Shown here in pieces: positions 28,234 through 47,092 of a DNA stretch of 64,000 bases (position 1 is the stretch's first letter; each line of letters starts with the position of its first letter). The DNA comes from Sanderia malayensis. Taxonomy: Eukaryota > Cnidaria > Scyphozoa > Semaeostomeae > Pelagiidae. A model generated the notes under the pieces. It did not search any database, had not been told where the DNA came from, and worked only from the letters and a program-made list of their open reading frames with translations. Position numbers and translations under genes: made by a program. The DNA is taken from assembly GCA_013076295.1 (NCBI GenBank), contig RQOL01000618.1:2542001-2606000 (forward strand), given 5' to 3'.

Positions 28234-28756
28234 CATTCCAGTATGCCTCAACAAGAGTCGAAAAGTAACCGATAATGATCTTAATTCTCGGACAAGACCT
28301 GTTTTTGTACAATTCGTATCATGATACAAATGCATCAGTAAAGCAAGGAAAATTAAAAGCACGCATTTACGGTCAGAATTCTTAGTAAACGTCGCTGGCT
28401 TCAATTTCACTATGAAACATTGAGAATAATAATTATACCCTGGACAGAGATTCCTTCAACAGGCCTGGAATATTTTTGCATGCTGAGAATATCGCGTGGA
28501 ACAAAATCAAATCATTTTTATTTAATTTGATTTCAATTTATCAGTTATTTTTAATAGCACTTAATTTTCCTGGCTTTATTGATACATTTGTATCATGACC
28601 AGGGATGTAGTCCCAAAAATTAACAAGGGGGGCTAAAAGCAAAGATTTGAGCAAAGGGGCAGTGGAGTAAATTTTTCACTGAAGAACATTTTTGGCTACC
28701 ATTTTTAGATCATTGATTTCAATTCAGAGGTAGCCCATGCCATACGTTAGGAATAC
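28234..28756. other. Spacer between foldback arms
   Basis: A 523-bp spacer with no conserved ORF. Near 28600-28680 it includes a G-rich segment (AGGGATGTAGTCCC, AAGGGGGGCTAAAAGC) of the kind seen at the ends of some DNA transposons, but no matching terminus was found. Confidence 0.4.
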
Positions 28757-29093
28757 ATCAAATGGTACGACCCCCCATTCAAAGCACAACCAGATGTCAT
28801 CGACGCATCTGGTTTGTAACATGTTCTTTATTAACTCCACCCATCTCCTCCCACCCATTGTTTCAAGTGTCAATCAAACGAGACACTCGCATTACAGCGT
28901 GATGCACTGGACAAAATTACTTCATCGAGTCGTGTCTCGATCAGACTTTCTATCATGCGAGTACCTATGTATTCGCATTCTCTTAGAGTATGCGAACTCA
29001 ATATCGCACTCGCATTCAACTCAATGTCGCATTCGCATACGAATCGCATTCGCATTCACGGAGACACTATTATGTCCACTATCTAACTCTATA
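28757..29093 (-). repeat. Right arm of foldback repeat
   Basis: Inverted counterpart of 27896-28233; its outer end is the reverse complement of TATAGAGTTAGATAGTGG. Both arms read out the same amino-acid string in one frame only because they are copies; it is not a plausible protein. Together the arms span 1.2 kb between GILT and the SGNH hydrolase gene. Confidence 0.85.
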
Positions 29094-29354
29094 TTCTACG
29101 TGAAATCTTTCTTGTTGGGGCCTGGACTAATAATGATTTTGAAAAGCATTATTTTAATGAAACGTAATATAAACAATTTAACGATTATTTTATCTTCTGA
29201 ATAATCACTGGGATAAATTGTACGGGGCCACGCCCTGCTCCACCCACATAACTTGCCACACCCTAATCTGGCTGGTGTGCAGTTGCTTTTGGAGAAAAAT
29301 ATCTCCGGTGTGCACATGCCATACTCTGCAGTCTGGAAGATGGTTAAATTTGAA

Positions 29355-29981
29355 TTAATAAAATCCATCAATTGATTCATATATCAACTCTGCCATTTTA
29401 TCATATCCTAGTGGAGTAAAATGCAAATCATCATCCCAATATTTTTGTAAATCTGAATTATTTATTCCAAACATTGGTAGTTTTATAGAAATATCACAAA
29501 GAGCAACAGTATCTTTATTGTGAATAGCAAATTCTCTAATTTTGTTGTTAATTTCTTCTCTATAATTCATCGTGCGTTCATACAAAGGCAGCATATCAAA
29601 AGATGTTTGCGGTATTGTCATTGCACATGTTTTAGCTCCGCAGGCATGAGCAACTTCATGGAGATTTTTGATTTGTTGAAACAAATCAATCGACTTTGCT
29701 TTTGATAAACAAGCAAGATCGTTGGTGCCACCCAAAATAATAACTAGGCCAAAATCTGAATTTCCTAAGACCTTCGGCAGTCTATTAATCATCTCAGGAT
29801 AAACACATTCTCCACTTATTCCTTTGCTTATGATCTCAACTTTCATGTTCTTGTTCTTTTGCAAAAAAATTTGTTGAAGTTTTGTTGAATAAGGGTGAAA
29901 TCGTCGGCCATTCATGTACCAACCTTCTGTGAGTGAATCGCCAAAGCAAAGTATTTTCAATTTTCTTTCTTCTTCCACCAT
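29355..29981 (-). CDS. SGNH/GDSL-type hydrolase
   Basis: A single-exon ORF of 208 residues with all four SGNH blocks: CFGDSLTEG near residue 12 (nucleophile Ser), the block II Gly in SKGISGE, GGTND near residue 85 (oxyanion Asn), and DDLHFTPLGY near residue 185 (catalytic Asp and His). There is no signal peptide, so the enzyme is probably cytosolic. The family contains esterases, lipases and acyl-thioesterases; the substrate cannot be predicted. The fold arrangement resembles small bacterial-type SGNH esterases, and the gene has no introns, so acquisition by transfer is possible but unproven. Its start codon lies 512 bp from the NEK8 start in divergent orientation. Confidence 0.88.
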   Translation of the reverse strand: MVEEERKLKILCFGDSLTEGWYMNGRRFHPYSTKLQQIFLQKNKNMKVEIISKGISGECVYPEMINRLPKVLGNSDFGLVIILGGTNDLACLSKAKSIDLFQQIKNLHEVAHACGAKTCAMTIPQTSFDMLPLYERTMNYREEINNKIREFAIHNKDTVALCDISIKLPMFGINNSDLQKYWDDDLHFTPLGYDKMAELIYESIDGFY

Positions 29982-30493
29982 CTTGCAGATATTTTTATCC
30001 GAATTTCCACTGCCCTTGCCACATTTCCTTGCTCAAAGTCCCAGAAGTGGACAAATTAGGTAATCAACGGAAGGAAGGTAATAAGAGACAACTTTTGGTT
30101 TCATTTCAAGTGAAGTCCTTTGCGGAGCATCGAACTCTGCAGTGCAGGCAGGCGCAGTTAGGCCTAGGCCTACAACAACAACGTTACTGTTTTGGACAAT
30201 CAAGCCCCACTGAAAAACTACAGCACAGCAGGGGTAAAGAAATCGTGTTTTAATCTATAAACGGTTATCCTATTTAACGTAGATATTTGTCTTATTAATT
30301 CCCACAAAGATGTCAGCAGTTATCCAATTTTATTTTTTCTTTTAGCCAGTTATGTCTGTCATGTAATGAACAATTTATGTGAAATTTATTTATGGAAAGA
30401 TAAATAAATGAAAGATAAAAAAATGCCGAAGAATTGTTATAAAGCTGAATTAGCTTGAAATTTACTCAATCAAAAGTATCCACTTTGAAAAGA

Positions 30494-33400
30494 ATGGAAA
30501 AGTACGACAAAATTAAAACTGTTGGTCGTGGTGCATTTGGGTATGGCATATTTTCTGTCTATTTAGTAGCTTATTGTTGAAGAATATTAATAATTAAAAA
30601 TAGTAATAAAACAATTTATAATAAAAAAGTGAAAAATTTTCATTTTTTTTATTTTTTATCTCAGGATTGTACATTTGTGTCGATTGATAAACGATTATCG
30701 ACTTGTGATTGTGAAGGAGATTCCGATGGATGATCTCACAACCGAGGATAGAATTGCATCCAAAAATGAGATCAATGTTTTGAAGATGTTACATCATCCA
30801 AATATCATTGGATATTATGACAGCTTTACAGCCGAGAAATCTCTCATGATTGTGATGGAGTATGCACCCGGTAGGAGCCCTAAACTGATTGAGCAAGCAA
30901 ACTCAGTTGTTATCTGCATGCATTTAACCATTAATAACTGAATTTGATGTTGTATCTTCAAGGTGGCACTGTGTATGATTACCTGCAACAAAGACTATCA
31001 CAGAATTTGCTTCTTGATGAAGAGGTTCGTCAAGCAGTGATTATCATATTAAAAATCCTAAGCAATGCTATTATTTCATGTCTAATACTGATGATTTTTT
31101 GTGGTATTTTGCCAGGAAATACTGAAGAAATTCTCTCAAATACTGCTGGCAATTCACCACATCCATTTACAGAATATTTTGCACAGGGATTTGAAGACCC
31201 ATAATATTTTTCTCAGTAAAAATCAAAGAGTTTTGAAGATTGGCGATTTTGGTATCAGCAAAGTGATGACTAAAACAAATGCCAGTACGGTAAGTGTTTC
31301 CAATTCCAAAGAATCAGTTATGAAAATTCACTTTTTTGCATAAAATCTTTGCAGGTACGATAAAGAAATTAGTCGAAAACATTAATTTTGATGTTTTGTT
31401 TTGTAGCTTGTTGGATCGCCTTATTACTTGTCTCCAGAACTTTGTCAAAATCATCCGTATCTTTTTCTAACCTATTCTCATATTCCAATCACTTAAAAAT
31501 CCAGTTAATAATCCAATCCTTGACAGATATGATAGATATAACCAAAAGAGCGATGTCTGGGCTCTTGGCTGCATTCTTTATGAGTTGGCAACACTCAAAC
31601 GCCCATTTGATGCTGATGTAATTATCATAACTTTTTCTACCTAATGCACTTATTCAACCTCTTTCTCAAGACAAAAGTGCATGACGTCATATATCATCGA
31701 AGCATATCTTGCATCGAATGACGTCATGTTATATCGTTTTTCTAGAATATAAGTGCGATAGTTTGTAAGATCATGAGAGGACAGTACGCCCCAATCTCGG
31801 AACATTACAGCCAAGAACTCAAGCTACTCATCGACAGTTTACTGCGCTTAGAACCAAACAGAAGACCAAACGTAAATCAAATTATGGCTCAGCCTGTTGT
31901 TATCAACTCATTACTTGACCTTTCAACGGATATTGGCAGAGTTCCTTATAAAATGTATGTATATAATAACATCTGCATCCTTTCTTCTATTTATCTTAAC
32001 CCAGTTACTTATATTTCTCGACATACTTAGTCACAAACTGATGCAAATCCACGCATGCTCCAAAGAATTCATAACTGTTCTTAATTATTTCTAAGTCAAT
32101 TGTTTCGCTAGGTATTGCGTTGATTAAAGTTGATATTTTGTTATCCAAGCGTGCCAAAGCCAACTGGAGGACTTTCTGCTGCTTTACCGCCAAAAGGAAA
32201 GAGGACTGGGTCATCTGATAACGTCAGCATACCAAGATCACCGATGACGTTATCAAGTTCATCTTCAGTCTCTGGAAATACACGACTCAGCTCTTCTGTT
32301 TTGGGTAAGACCTAATCTCAATTCTATTTGATAAATAAATGATAAAAGGTTTGATAAAAGGTTTTTATATACAGTAAGGAAGTGATATGGTTATGATGAT
32401 AATATTTTTCATTTCAGATACAGGAGCGAATAATGAATTATCAAATTCTTCGGCCATTTACTTTTGGGGAAGTGGTGTCAAGTCACCTGCATTACTGGCA
32501 TTACCACGAAGTGAACAGAATATAAAAACTGTGGCAGCAGGCCGCACTCTTAAACTTGCATTAACAACTAACGGAAGAGTATTATCTTGGGAGGTACACC
32601 ATTTACTTACCGCTCTTTTATGCTTATTCTATGTCAACAGGTTCCGTAATTGTACATCGATTTGTTTGTTTGGCTGAAGGGTTAATGAAGGAGAATTGAT
32701 GGTTTCTGGTTTTGTCTTCTAGAGCCAAGTTAGTTCAGAAACATTGACAAGTATTGAATCCTTCATGGACGGAAACAAAGGACCGGAAAGTTCGTTAACT
32801 CCAAGGTTCTTAGAAGGTCTTTCTGGTGTAACAATTACGCAAGTTTCATGTGGAGATCTCTTTGCTGCCGTACTAACAGGTAATGCTATTACGCAATAGC
32901 TTCGCATTATATATTACTGTTGTTTTCTTAAAGAAATGTAATAGACAACACCCCTTTGGTTTGCTATTTTGTAGACAGAGGAATGCTTTTGACATTCGGA
33001 AGTGGTACCCACGGCTGTTTAGGCCACGGAGGATATGTTGATGTTGCAAAAGCTAAAATTGTCGAAGCTTTACTTGGTTATACAGTTGTCCACCTATCTT
33101 GTGGCTCGGCTCATGTTATGGTCATTACAGGTGTGGTTCGTTTATCAGCTATGTTGCTTTCACCTTTATTGATATCATTCTTATTTGCACAACGCTTTTA
33201 TGCACGAGAGTCTAAAGTCATACTAGAATCTACATGGTCAAGCAAGACTATACAAGCTACAGTCATACGTCATACCTAATTGATCTATGCATTATATAGA
33301 TTACAGAAGGTAGATGAATGAAAGAAATTTGCTTTATATTTATTTTTAGATCGAGGAGATGTATTCTCATGGGGACGAGGAGATAGTGGTATTTATTCAT

Positions 33401-34490
33401 TTCATTTCTGATAACATTTTAATTATCTCATGTTTGTAATAATGTGTTTTCTGAATCATTTTTGTTTTATCGTATCAATGCGTTACCTCCTTTGTAAATA
33501 CACTCAGACATTTGGTTAACAATGTTTGTTTACCTATTTCCAGGGGGTTAAGTGTCAGATGATTTTCTTTGCAGGACGATTAGGATGTGGAAATACTGAA
33601 AGCAAACTTGTTCCAACCAAAGTTCCATTGGAAAGCAATTGCTCTGCGAATGGCGTCAAATGTGGAAGCGATTGTTCTTTCATATTGACCAACCAAAAAT
33701 CAGTTCTTGCTTGTGGAAATAACAAGTATTAATTTACTTTTAATATCGAATCTTACAAACTAAATGCCTTTATATCATAATACGAGTTATCAAGTCTTTA
33801 ATTGGTGGAATCTATTCATCTAAAGGGCCAATAAGCTTGCTTTATGGAATCACGTGCAAGATGGCGAGGCACATTCTCTTCTACCAATCACAACTCCTCC
33901 TTTGTGCAACGAGCCAATCAAAATGATTCGAACTGGAACATCGCACACGGCATTGTTAACAGGTAAATCGGTGTCGTTAATTATCATGTGAAAACATTTT
34001 CGTAAGATGACATTCATCTAATATATTATAGATAATTTTCAGATGATGGTGTAATATACACAGTTGGTTCCAATACATTCAACCAACTCGGATATCAAAG
34101 AGAAGACAACGTGTTAACACCGCAAAAAGTTCTTGCTCTTGAAGACAAGATTGTTACATCAGTTGGTTGTGGCGATACATTCAGTGTGGCTGTCACTGAA
34201 GGTAAGATCATTATCTGTTGTCACTGAGTGCTGATCGATTATTAGAGGATAAACACTATGTTTACCTTGTGTTGCCTGTAGCGGTCTTATTAAATATTTA
34301 GGATTATTTTTTTGTTTAAGATGGTGATGTATACACTTGGGGCAAAGGAAAGAGAGGAAGACTGGGACGAGGTTCAGAGGAAGCATCTCCCGTCCCAGGC
34401 CTCGTAAGATTCGCAAACAAAGACATCATGAAAGTAGACTCTTTGGCAGTTAGCCATGGGAATACTCTTATTATTGCTGTACCTAATTAA
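30494..34490 (+). CDS. NEK8: NIMA-related kinase 8
   Basis: Sixteen exons from 30494 to 34490 join in frame to 712 residues, close to the family length of about 690. The kinase domain begins at residue 1 ([19 protein letters not shown]) and has VKEIP (catalytic Lys), [26 protein letters not shown] and [13 protein letters not shown] Ser-rich linker (about residues 275-340) leads to C-terminal RCC1 repeats with recurring GxG.LG.G motifs (for example [13 protein letters not shown] and WGRGDSGRLGCGN). Kinase plus RCC1 with no further tail distinguishes NEK8 from the longer NEK9. NEK8 acts at the inversin compartment of cilia and in renal cystic disease pathways in vertebrates. Some internal junctions (exon 7-8 around 31954/32150) were chosen by frame and could shift by a few codons. 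Confidence 0.94.
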
Positions 34491-35071
34491 AATAAATTTT
34501 ATTACTTTTTATTTTTATTTATTGTAAGAATTAAGAATTTGAAGTAATTAAAGTAGTTTATATGATTTACATTGTACTGTTAGAAAGTTGTTGTTGTTGC
34601 GATTGTTATCTTCAAAATTGTTGTTGTTGCTGTTGCTTGCGGAATGATGGAGAAAACAAATGAATGCAATGTTATGAAATGGAGTAAGTAACGTGAACGT
34701 TATGCCAGATCAATAATCCATGCTACATTTAATAATCACACAGGATTAGGCACATAACAGTTGCTGACAACACGTCGCAAGTCCATGTAAGGCATTTCTT
34801 TTAATATTTGGATGATAATATCATTTATTGCTTGCGATTAACTGCAGCTTATTGAGTAGATTGCAACGCTAGGCCTCCAAGCATATTTCTGATTAAGTGT
34901 GCACCAAAGAGAGGAGTTAAGTACATTAGTTAGAGGTTGTTTTCATTGAAATACTTAACTATATGCTAATTCATTGTTAGTTGATCTCGTATGGCAAGTG
35001 AATGCAATTGATAAAGACAGTGATGTAACGAATAGAGGCTAAACCTACGTACTTGTGTCTGCATTGCATGG
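34491..35071. other. Gap between NEK8 and RNF220
   Basis: A 580-bp gap holding the NEK8 3' end (AATAAA-like signal in AAAATAAATTTT right after the stop) and short TTG/GTT triplet runs near 34585-34635. No gene or structured element was recognised; the RNF220 promoter should be in its right part. Confidence 0.4.
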
Positions 35072-38000
35072 ATGGATGGAGACATAGCTGGATCAAAACA
35101 TGACGGATTGCTTCATAATCATATTGCAATTCAATGCCATGCCAGTGACATTAAGAGTGCATTAGATTCTGCATTAGAATGTGCAGATGGTAATAAAATG
35201 CCAGCATCACTTTCTGAATGCCTTGAAAACAATAAAGAGAATGCAACTGATAAAGACTGCAAATGCAGCAATACTGTAACTAAATTTAAAGAAAGTGAGA
35301 AATCACAAGTTGGAAGAATACCCAGTAAAAGTAAGCTGGATATTTTTGTTTATTGATTATGTTATTGACTTTTGGTTGCTTTGGTTATCAATGAAGCATT
35401 TGTTCTGCAGGAAAGAGACGATCAGTCACTGTAAGTTCAGTTTGTCCAGTTTGTGGCATAACACTAAGGCCAGGAGAAATATATGAGCATTATGAAAGAG
35501 AAATCAAACTACTCAATGATTTAAATGACCCATCTTCAAAAAGGTATAAAATACCTTTTTAACATCATGTTTTTGTTAAGCATTGACTTTTCCTGTTAAG
35601 TGTAGTGACATTTTCAATGTTTGAGGATCTTCCTGTACTAATGGTCTTGTTCATTATTATTATAGCTCTGTAAAATGGCTGAAGAGGTTGAATTCTAAAA
35701 AAGTTAGTTTATTTGCTATGGCTGTGATTGATAACATTTGTCGTTTGTAAGAAGGCCGATTTTTCTTCCACTTTGTTGTTTGTACTTATAGTTTCTGTTA
35801 TTATGATGTTTTTGTAGGGAAAAACTCAAGGAAATAGCAAAGATAATTCAGAACATGATAATGAAAAGCAAACTAGTGCCGAGAACTCAAAAAAGAGAGA
35901 AGAGGTTTAGATAATATTAAATAATGTATTTACCATCTTATTGGTAGTTCTAATCTTTGTCTGCAATTTAATTGAGTCATAAAAAAATTAACATCATCAG
36001 TTTAAAGAAAGTTTTCAAATTAAAGTACATGTTTATACAGTTGTAAAAGCAATTGCAATGATAGAACATTAATTAAGACATTTTTTGATTTTCAGGAATT
36101 TCTCAACATCAAAAAGTCAAGATTATTAAGGCATGGTATGTCAATAAGATTGTATTTGCTGGAAGGAACTTAAGTGAGCTTGTACGAGCTTGTAGAAGTT
36201 TGCAAGCTTTCGTGAGCTTACAGGACCTTTGATGAGCTTGCAAGAGCTTTCATGAGCTTGCAAGAGCTTGTAAGAACTTTAATGAGCTTGCAAGAGCTTT
36301 AATGAGCTTGTAAGCGCTTCAATGAACTTGCACGAGCTTGCAAGAGCTTTAATGAGCTTGCAGAAATTTGTATGAGCTTGCAACAGCTTGGAGAAACTTT
36401 TATGAGCCTGCATGTGCTTGTAAGAGCATAAGCAAGCTTGCAGGAGTTTGCATGAGGTTGCAAGGGCTTAATTTAGCCAACAGCAGCCAGTATAAGAAAA
36501 TATTTCTTGTGCTTATTAAAGTATTCACTGAACTTCTGCACATTTTTTTATTTTGATAGCAAAGTTTCTTCTTGCTACTGCACCTCAAATTGTGCGATTA
36601 GAAGAAAGTTCTTCGGATTATCGTATGATTAATTGCCCTGTTTGTGATGCACCAGTTGCCGGAGATGAAGATGAATTAACTCATCACATAAATAGATGCT
36701 TAAACAAGGTATATCTTTATCCATGGCTATTTTTTCAAGAAATATTTAAAGATTTTTTGACTTGTTTCTACGTAGTACTAATTTGACATAGCAAAGTACA
36801 TTTATCAGTTTGACATTGAGTTAAATTCTCTTTTCTTACTCCATAGAAGGTATGTGGGGAAACTGATGAAATTGCTGTTAGTGAGGAAGAATCTATTGAA
36901 GAATATACGTGGGCTGGTCAGACAAGAATTCGCGCAACAAGTTTACTTGAAGGAGGATTAGTTTGTAAGTAAAATATTTCCACTTTCATGTTTGATTTAG
37001 TGGGTTGATTTGCTAATTTGATTATGCGTGTTGATGCAAGCTTTATTGATCTTCATATCAGCATGTGAAGGGGATGCAGTTAAAGTTCAGATGACAAATG
37101 AAGACGAAGAACTGGATATCGATGGGGATTCACAGATTCAATATGGATTGCCGCAGTATCCTTTTTGCCAGTAGTTGTTCATATTTGTCTCAACGTTGTG
37201 GTCTGAAACATCTGGAACTTTCTTTCAAAAGGAATCAATTAACCTTAACTTTAGTAAGATACACGGAAAAGGATGTTATACCATGCAGTACAGATATTCA
37301 ATTAGAGGATGACGCAAGGGATTGTATAAGAGCAGCCATTTCAATGTAAGCAAAGACACACTAGGATCTTTTTATCCATTCTTTGTTGATGTTTGTTTGC
37401 TGAGAGGCCATTTCGATTATCTATTCTGTTTTGTTTTTAGGGACCAAGGCTCTTCTAATTCGAAAGAACACTCGAGAAGCCGATGGAGTGATGAAAATGG
37501 TACTTTTTTACATTTTTATTGCGTTTTAATTTGTCAGCGCTCTTGTCGTTATTTCTCTAAACTTTTTACATTGTTATTACAGGAAATTGTTCAAGCCAAG
37601 GACATGAAATTGAAGGAAAGGAATCTTTACAAAGCGACTGGTAATCTTCTCGCCTTTTATAGTTTGTTTAATGGCTTGAAATCTGTCAGAGCGAAGTATC
37701 ATCATTAGCTTATTAATTGTGCGTTATTTACTTTGTTTCCAGTGGTAATGGAAACCAGGAAGCAACTATAAAAGATTTGGAGCAAAAACTCGCAAATATG
37801 GTATGGAAATTTCGGAAGGTTTTTAATCTTCAACTGCGTTTTCAAGCATGAACAAAGTCAATTTTTATTATCATGTTACTTCAATAGGCTGATGAGTTGC
37901 AGAAAGAGAAGCTGAAATGTCTCATATGCATGGTATGACCAGCTTACGAACTATTCATCCTCAGCTCTTTCATTTATACTTCGATATATATTATTATTGT

Positions 38001-38269
38001 CAATTTTCTTAATGTAAACAGGAAGGATTTAATACGCCTTTGGTGTCAATCGTTTGTTGGCATGTTTATTGCGAAGAATGCTGGATGAGAACATTGGTAA
38101 GTGATAGAGAAATTAATTATGATATGATATCAATTCTCCTTTGATAATCTTCTTCCTACTTTGTGTTCTTCTTTACTTTATTCTTTCGGTTTTTCAGGGT
38201 GCCAAGAAGTTGTGTCCACAGTGTAATACTATTACGTCACCAAGTGATTTGAGACGAATTTTCATTTAG
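35072..38269 (+). CDS. RNF220: E3 ubiquitin ligase RNF220
   Basis: Fifteen exons join in frame to 456 residues. The start ATG at 35072 follows an out-of-frame ATG at 35068. The N-terminal part has a CPVCG zinc motif in a KRRSVTVSSVCPVCG context and a second C2HC-type motif (NCPVCDAPV...HHINRC). The region EEYTWAGQTRIRATSLLEGG and LDIDGDSQIQYGLPQYTEKDVIPC is highly characteristic of RNF220. A coiled coil (IKDLEQKLANMADELQKEK) precedes the RING, CLICMEGFNTPLVSIVCWH, CEECW, and CPQCN. The final residues DLRRIFI match the family. RNF220 ubiquitinates targets such as Sin3B and stabilises beta-catenin; it also acts on Gli proteins in vertebrates. One intron carries a minisatellite (36165-36470). 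It is shorter at the N-terminus than the vertebrate form. Confidence 0.95.
36165..36470 (+). repeat. Degenerate minisatellite in an RNF220 intron
   Basis: About 300 bp composed of variants of GAGCTTGCAAGAGCTTTAAT, with the half-unit GAGCTTG(C/T)AAGAGCTT recurring some fifteen times. It fills most of the intron between exons 5 and 6. The unit is itself partly palindromic (GAGCTTGCAAGAGCTT contains AGCTTGCAAG...). Confidence 0.85.
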
Positions 38270-38530
38270 GCAATGTGAGATGTCATATTCATGTCATATT
38301 CTTTACTAATCAAACGGGCTAATGTTTTTTATGAATATTTCATAAGTTTGAGGGATTGATACTTGGACATGCACATCTGTTTGTAAACCACTTGAGCAAT
38401 TTTAAGGACAGATGGGACGCGGAGAAGAATACTACGAATAATTTTTATCCTTAAATGTATATATAAATATGTATAAGTGTTTGCATTTGAAGTAAAAAGG
38501 CAGCGATATATTTATGAATGGAAATGAGTC

Positions 38531-39953
38531 TTAAACACAGTCTTCGTATGAATATGTATCGTATTCATAAGATGGTCTGATTGGAGTAGATATAAATGGG
38601 AGAAACCACGTGATGAAGTTTGATGAACCAAATGTTCTCGAGAGCAACGTATACCATGATGCTTTTCGTGGATTGTTCAAACTGTAAAAGAAAACATACG
38701 CAATGAATCAAGTTGGGAAATATTTATGAAGACGAGGCTCTGCGTGGAGGAGAGGCAGGTGTGATAACTACGTCAATGTGTGAAGATATTTGTACCTTCG
38801 TCTGATCAGTGATTTATCTTTCATCAGTTCCAATGCTGTAACATTCTTCAAGAGACGATTAATTAAGATGTCAACGAAGTTTGTGATAAGCAGAGAAGAC
38901 ACGACAGAGTATGGAACAAAAAAACTAAACTTACTGATATAATTTTGATTATTTGGTCGACAAACATAAAGGATGTGAATATTGCAAATGTCAAAGAGAT
39001 GAACGTGAGACATCCAACCTCAATCTTTATGTCAGAGTCCTAGAAAAATAAAATGGAGTCACAGTTGTAACTGTCTCCAATTTAATAATACGTCTTGTGG
39101 AGTAGTACATGGTTGCTGCATTTGCATTGTATACCTGTTGACAACTCGTGCATATTGAAAGCCAGTTCATGAAATACGAAACACATAATGTCAATGAAAA
39201 CCAACTCATTATTGCAGCATAGAAAACAAAACGAGTGAAATGTTTGCAGTTGTCTTCGCCAATACAATTATTTATCCTAAGAAAAATACAGATTCGTAAC
39301 ACAGGTATTTGGTATGAATATTTTATTAATGCTAATATATACATGAATCCATTTACCAAGGGCAGTGGTGATCCATTTTCCTGACACATTGTGAACATCG
39401 TGAGCAGTGATGTGATCTTGGTGGTCGATATCTTTGGCATTTTTCACAGTAATACCAGCCAAGAATTTCTGAATAAAACCAATTCGTATATGAACAATAT
39501 TTTTAAAGTTGTGATTGCAGTTGCTAATTGCAGATGCAGTAGCTGCATGAGATGAGAAAAAATGTTGATTTACCTGCATTGCTGATATCAAGAAGTTTTC
39601 CAGGGTTCGTCACTATTGCTTGCAACATTGAGATAATTGTAAGCAGGGCTATTCCGACATAGACTAAATTGTAGACAAACAGAGATTAAGTAAAATCTTT
39701 GGATGGACCTGGAATAAAAGCAGCTGAAACTGGCTGGGGGGACGTAGCAGAATGGTGAGATGATGGCCTAATCGGAAAGGGTTTTACCTGGAAGTAAAAA
39801 GCTTTGCTTGCTCGTATGTGGAAAGATAATTGTAAATACAGATGAATACAATGCAAATGTCCAGCAACAGATAATGAATGAACATGTAAATATTCCAAGC
39901 CAATCGCCTCGAATTCTCTGACCAAGTAATGAGATCGACATCTTAGACTGCAT
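38531..39953 (-). CDS. DHHC palmitoyltransferase, ZDHHC21-like
   Basis: Seven exons (39953-39788, 39663-39574, 39468-39357, 39276-39135, 39039-38935, 38845-38796, 38681-38531) join in frame to 271 residues. Two N-terminal helices (residues about 19-42 and 57-75) are followed by TNPGKL, the cysteine-rich domain [18 protein letters not shown] and [16 protein letters not shown] with the catalytic DHHC Cys, then two more helices. [12 protein letters not shown] motif follows, of the kind found after the last helix in many DHHC enzymes. The length, the TNPG and GED motifs and the C-terminal WFLPF are closest to ZDHHC21 (265 residues in human), but ZDHHC3/7-type cannot be excluded. These enzymes S-acylate proteins at Golgi or plasma membrane. 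It is divergent from DOT1L with 395 bp between start codons. Confidence 0.9.
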
Positions 39954-40348
39954 GGATCAATTTAGGAAGTATTAGTGGCTTTATGCTCCTGGCCCCCAGT
40001 TTCTACTTCGTCGGCTTTAGATTCTAAGCCGCAGCCTAAAACCTCGGAGGCTGCAGTGCTCTATCACATAAAACAGTCAGCCAATGGGAAAACCCAGAAC
40101 TTAAAGGAAGGTAAAAGTCGGACCAGAATTCAACTTGACTTTCTATTAAGATTTTGTTTACTTTGTGTTCTGGTTAATAGTCCGCAGTTTTTTATTACCC
40201 TCTTTGGGCCAAGTTCTGACTGACAAAGGCAGCTTCGCGCGGTATGGAATGAGGGACGAAAACACAAGAGAAAGAAAATGAATATTAACAAAGCCTGTTA
40301 AATGAAATATTAAATTAGCTTTAAATTGTTGAATGTTAAGCTACAAGT

Positions 40349-46716
<6,368 letters not shown>

Positions 46717-47092
46717 TTTTACTGGGCTGAAAGATACACTTAGTTATTTTTACATACTTGCATTTATCTTTTATGCTCCGTCTGTTTAGTCCTTTCGTTT
46801 TACTTCATTTTGTTGGCTCTCGTTATCATGTTTCTTATTTTTAAACTTGAAGTATAGAATATCTGCCCAGAGGACAGTTTTTATTTTCATATGAATCAAT
46901 CATTTAGTATTTGTATTCTTATGAGTTTTTATTATAGCATGTATATGTTTGCTTTCCCTAAAAATGTGTTTTCGTTTCAAGCAGATGGCTTTGTTCTTGT
47001 TATTGCGCAGGAGCGTTTGTGACGTATCCTTAATGACGGAGGCATTGGCTATTGGGTAAAGTTTAGAGTTCAATACAATACAACTAGCTGTT
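46717..47092. other. DOT1L 3' flank
   Basis: AT-rich sequence with no ORF of note between the DOT1L stop codon and composite repeat copy 3. It probably contains the DOT1L 3' UTR. A TGCGCAGG motif like those of the composite repeat occurs at about 47006, outside the repeat. Confidence 0.4.

Noticed and set aside
39975..40223. Plus-strand ORF between the ZDHHC and DOT1L starts
   Set aside because: The DOT1L coding start is clearly at 40349 and this ORF has no homology or splice link to it.
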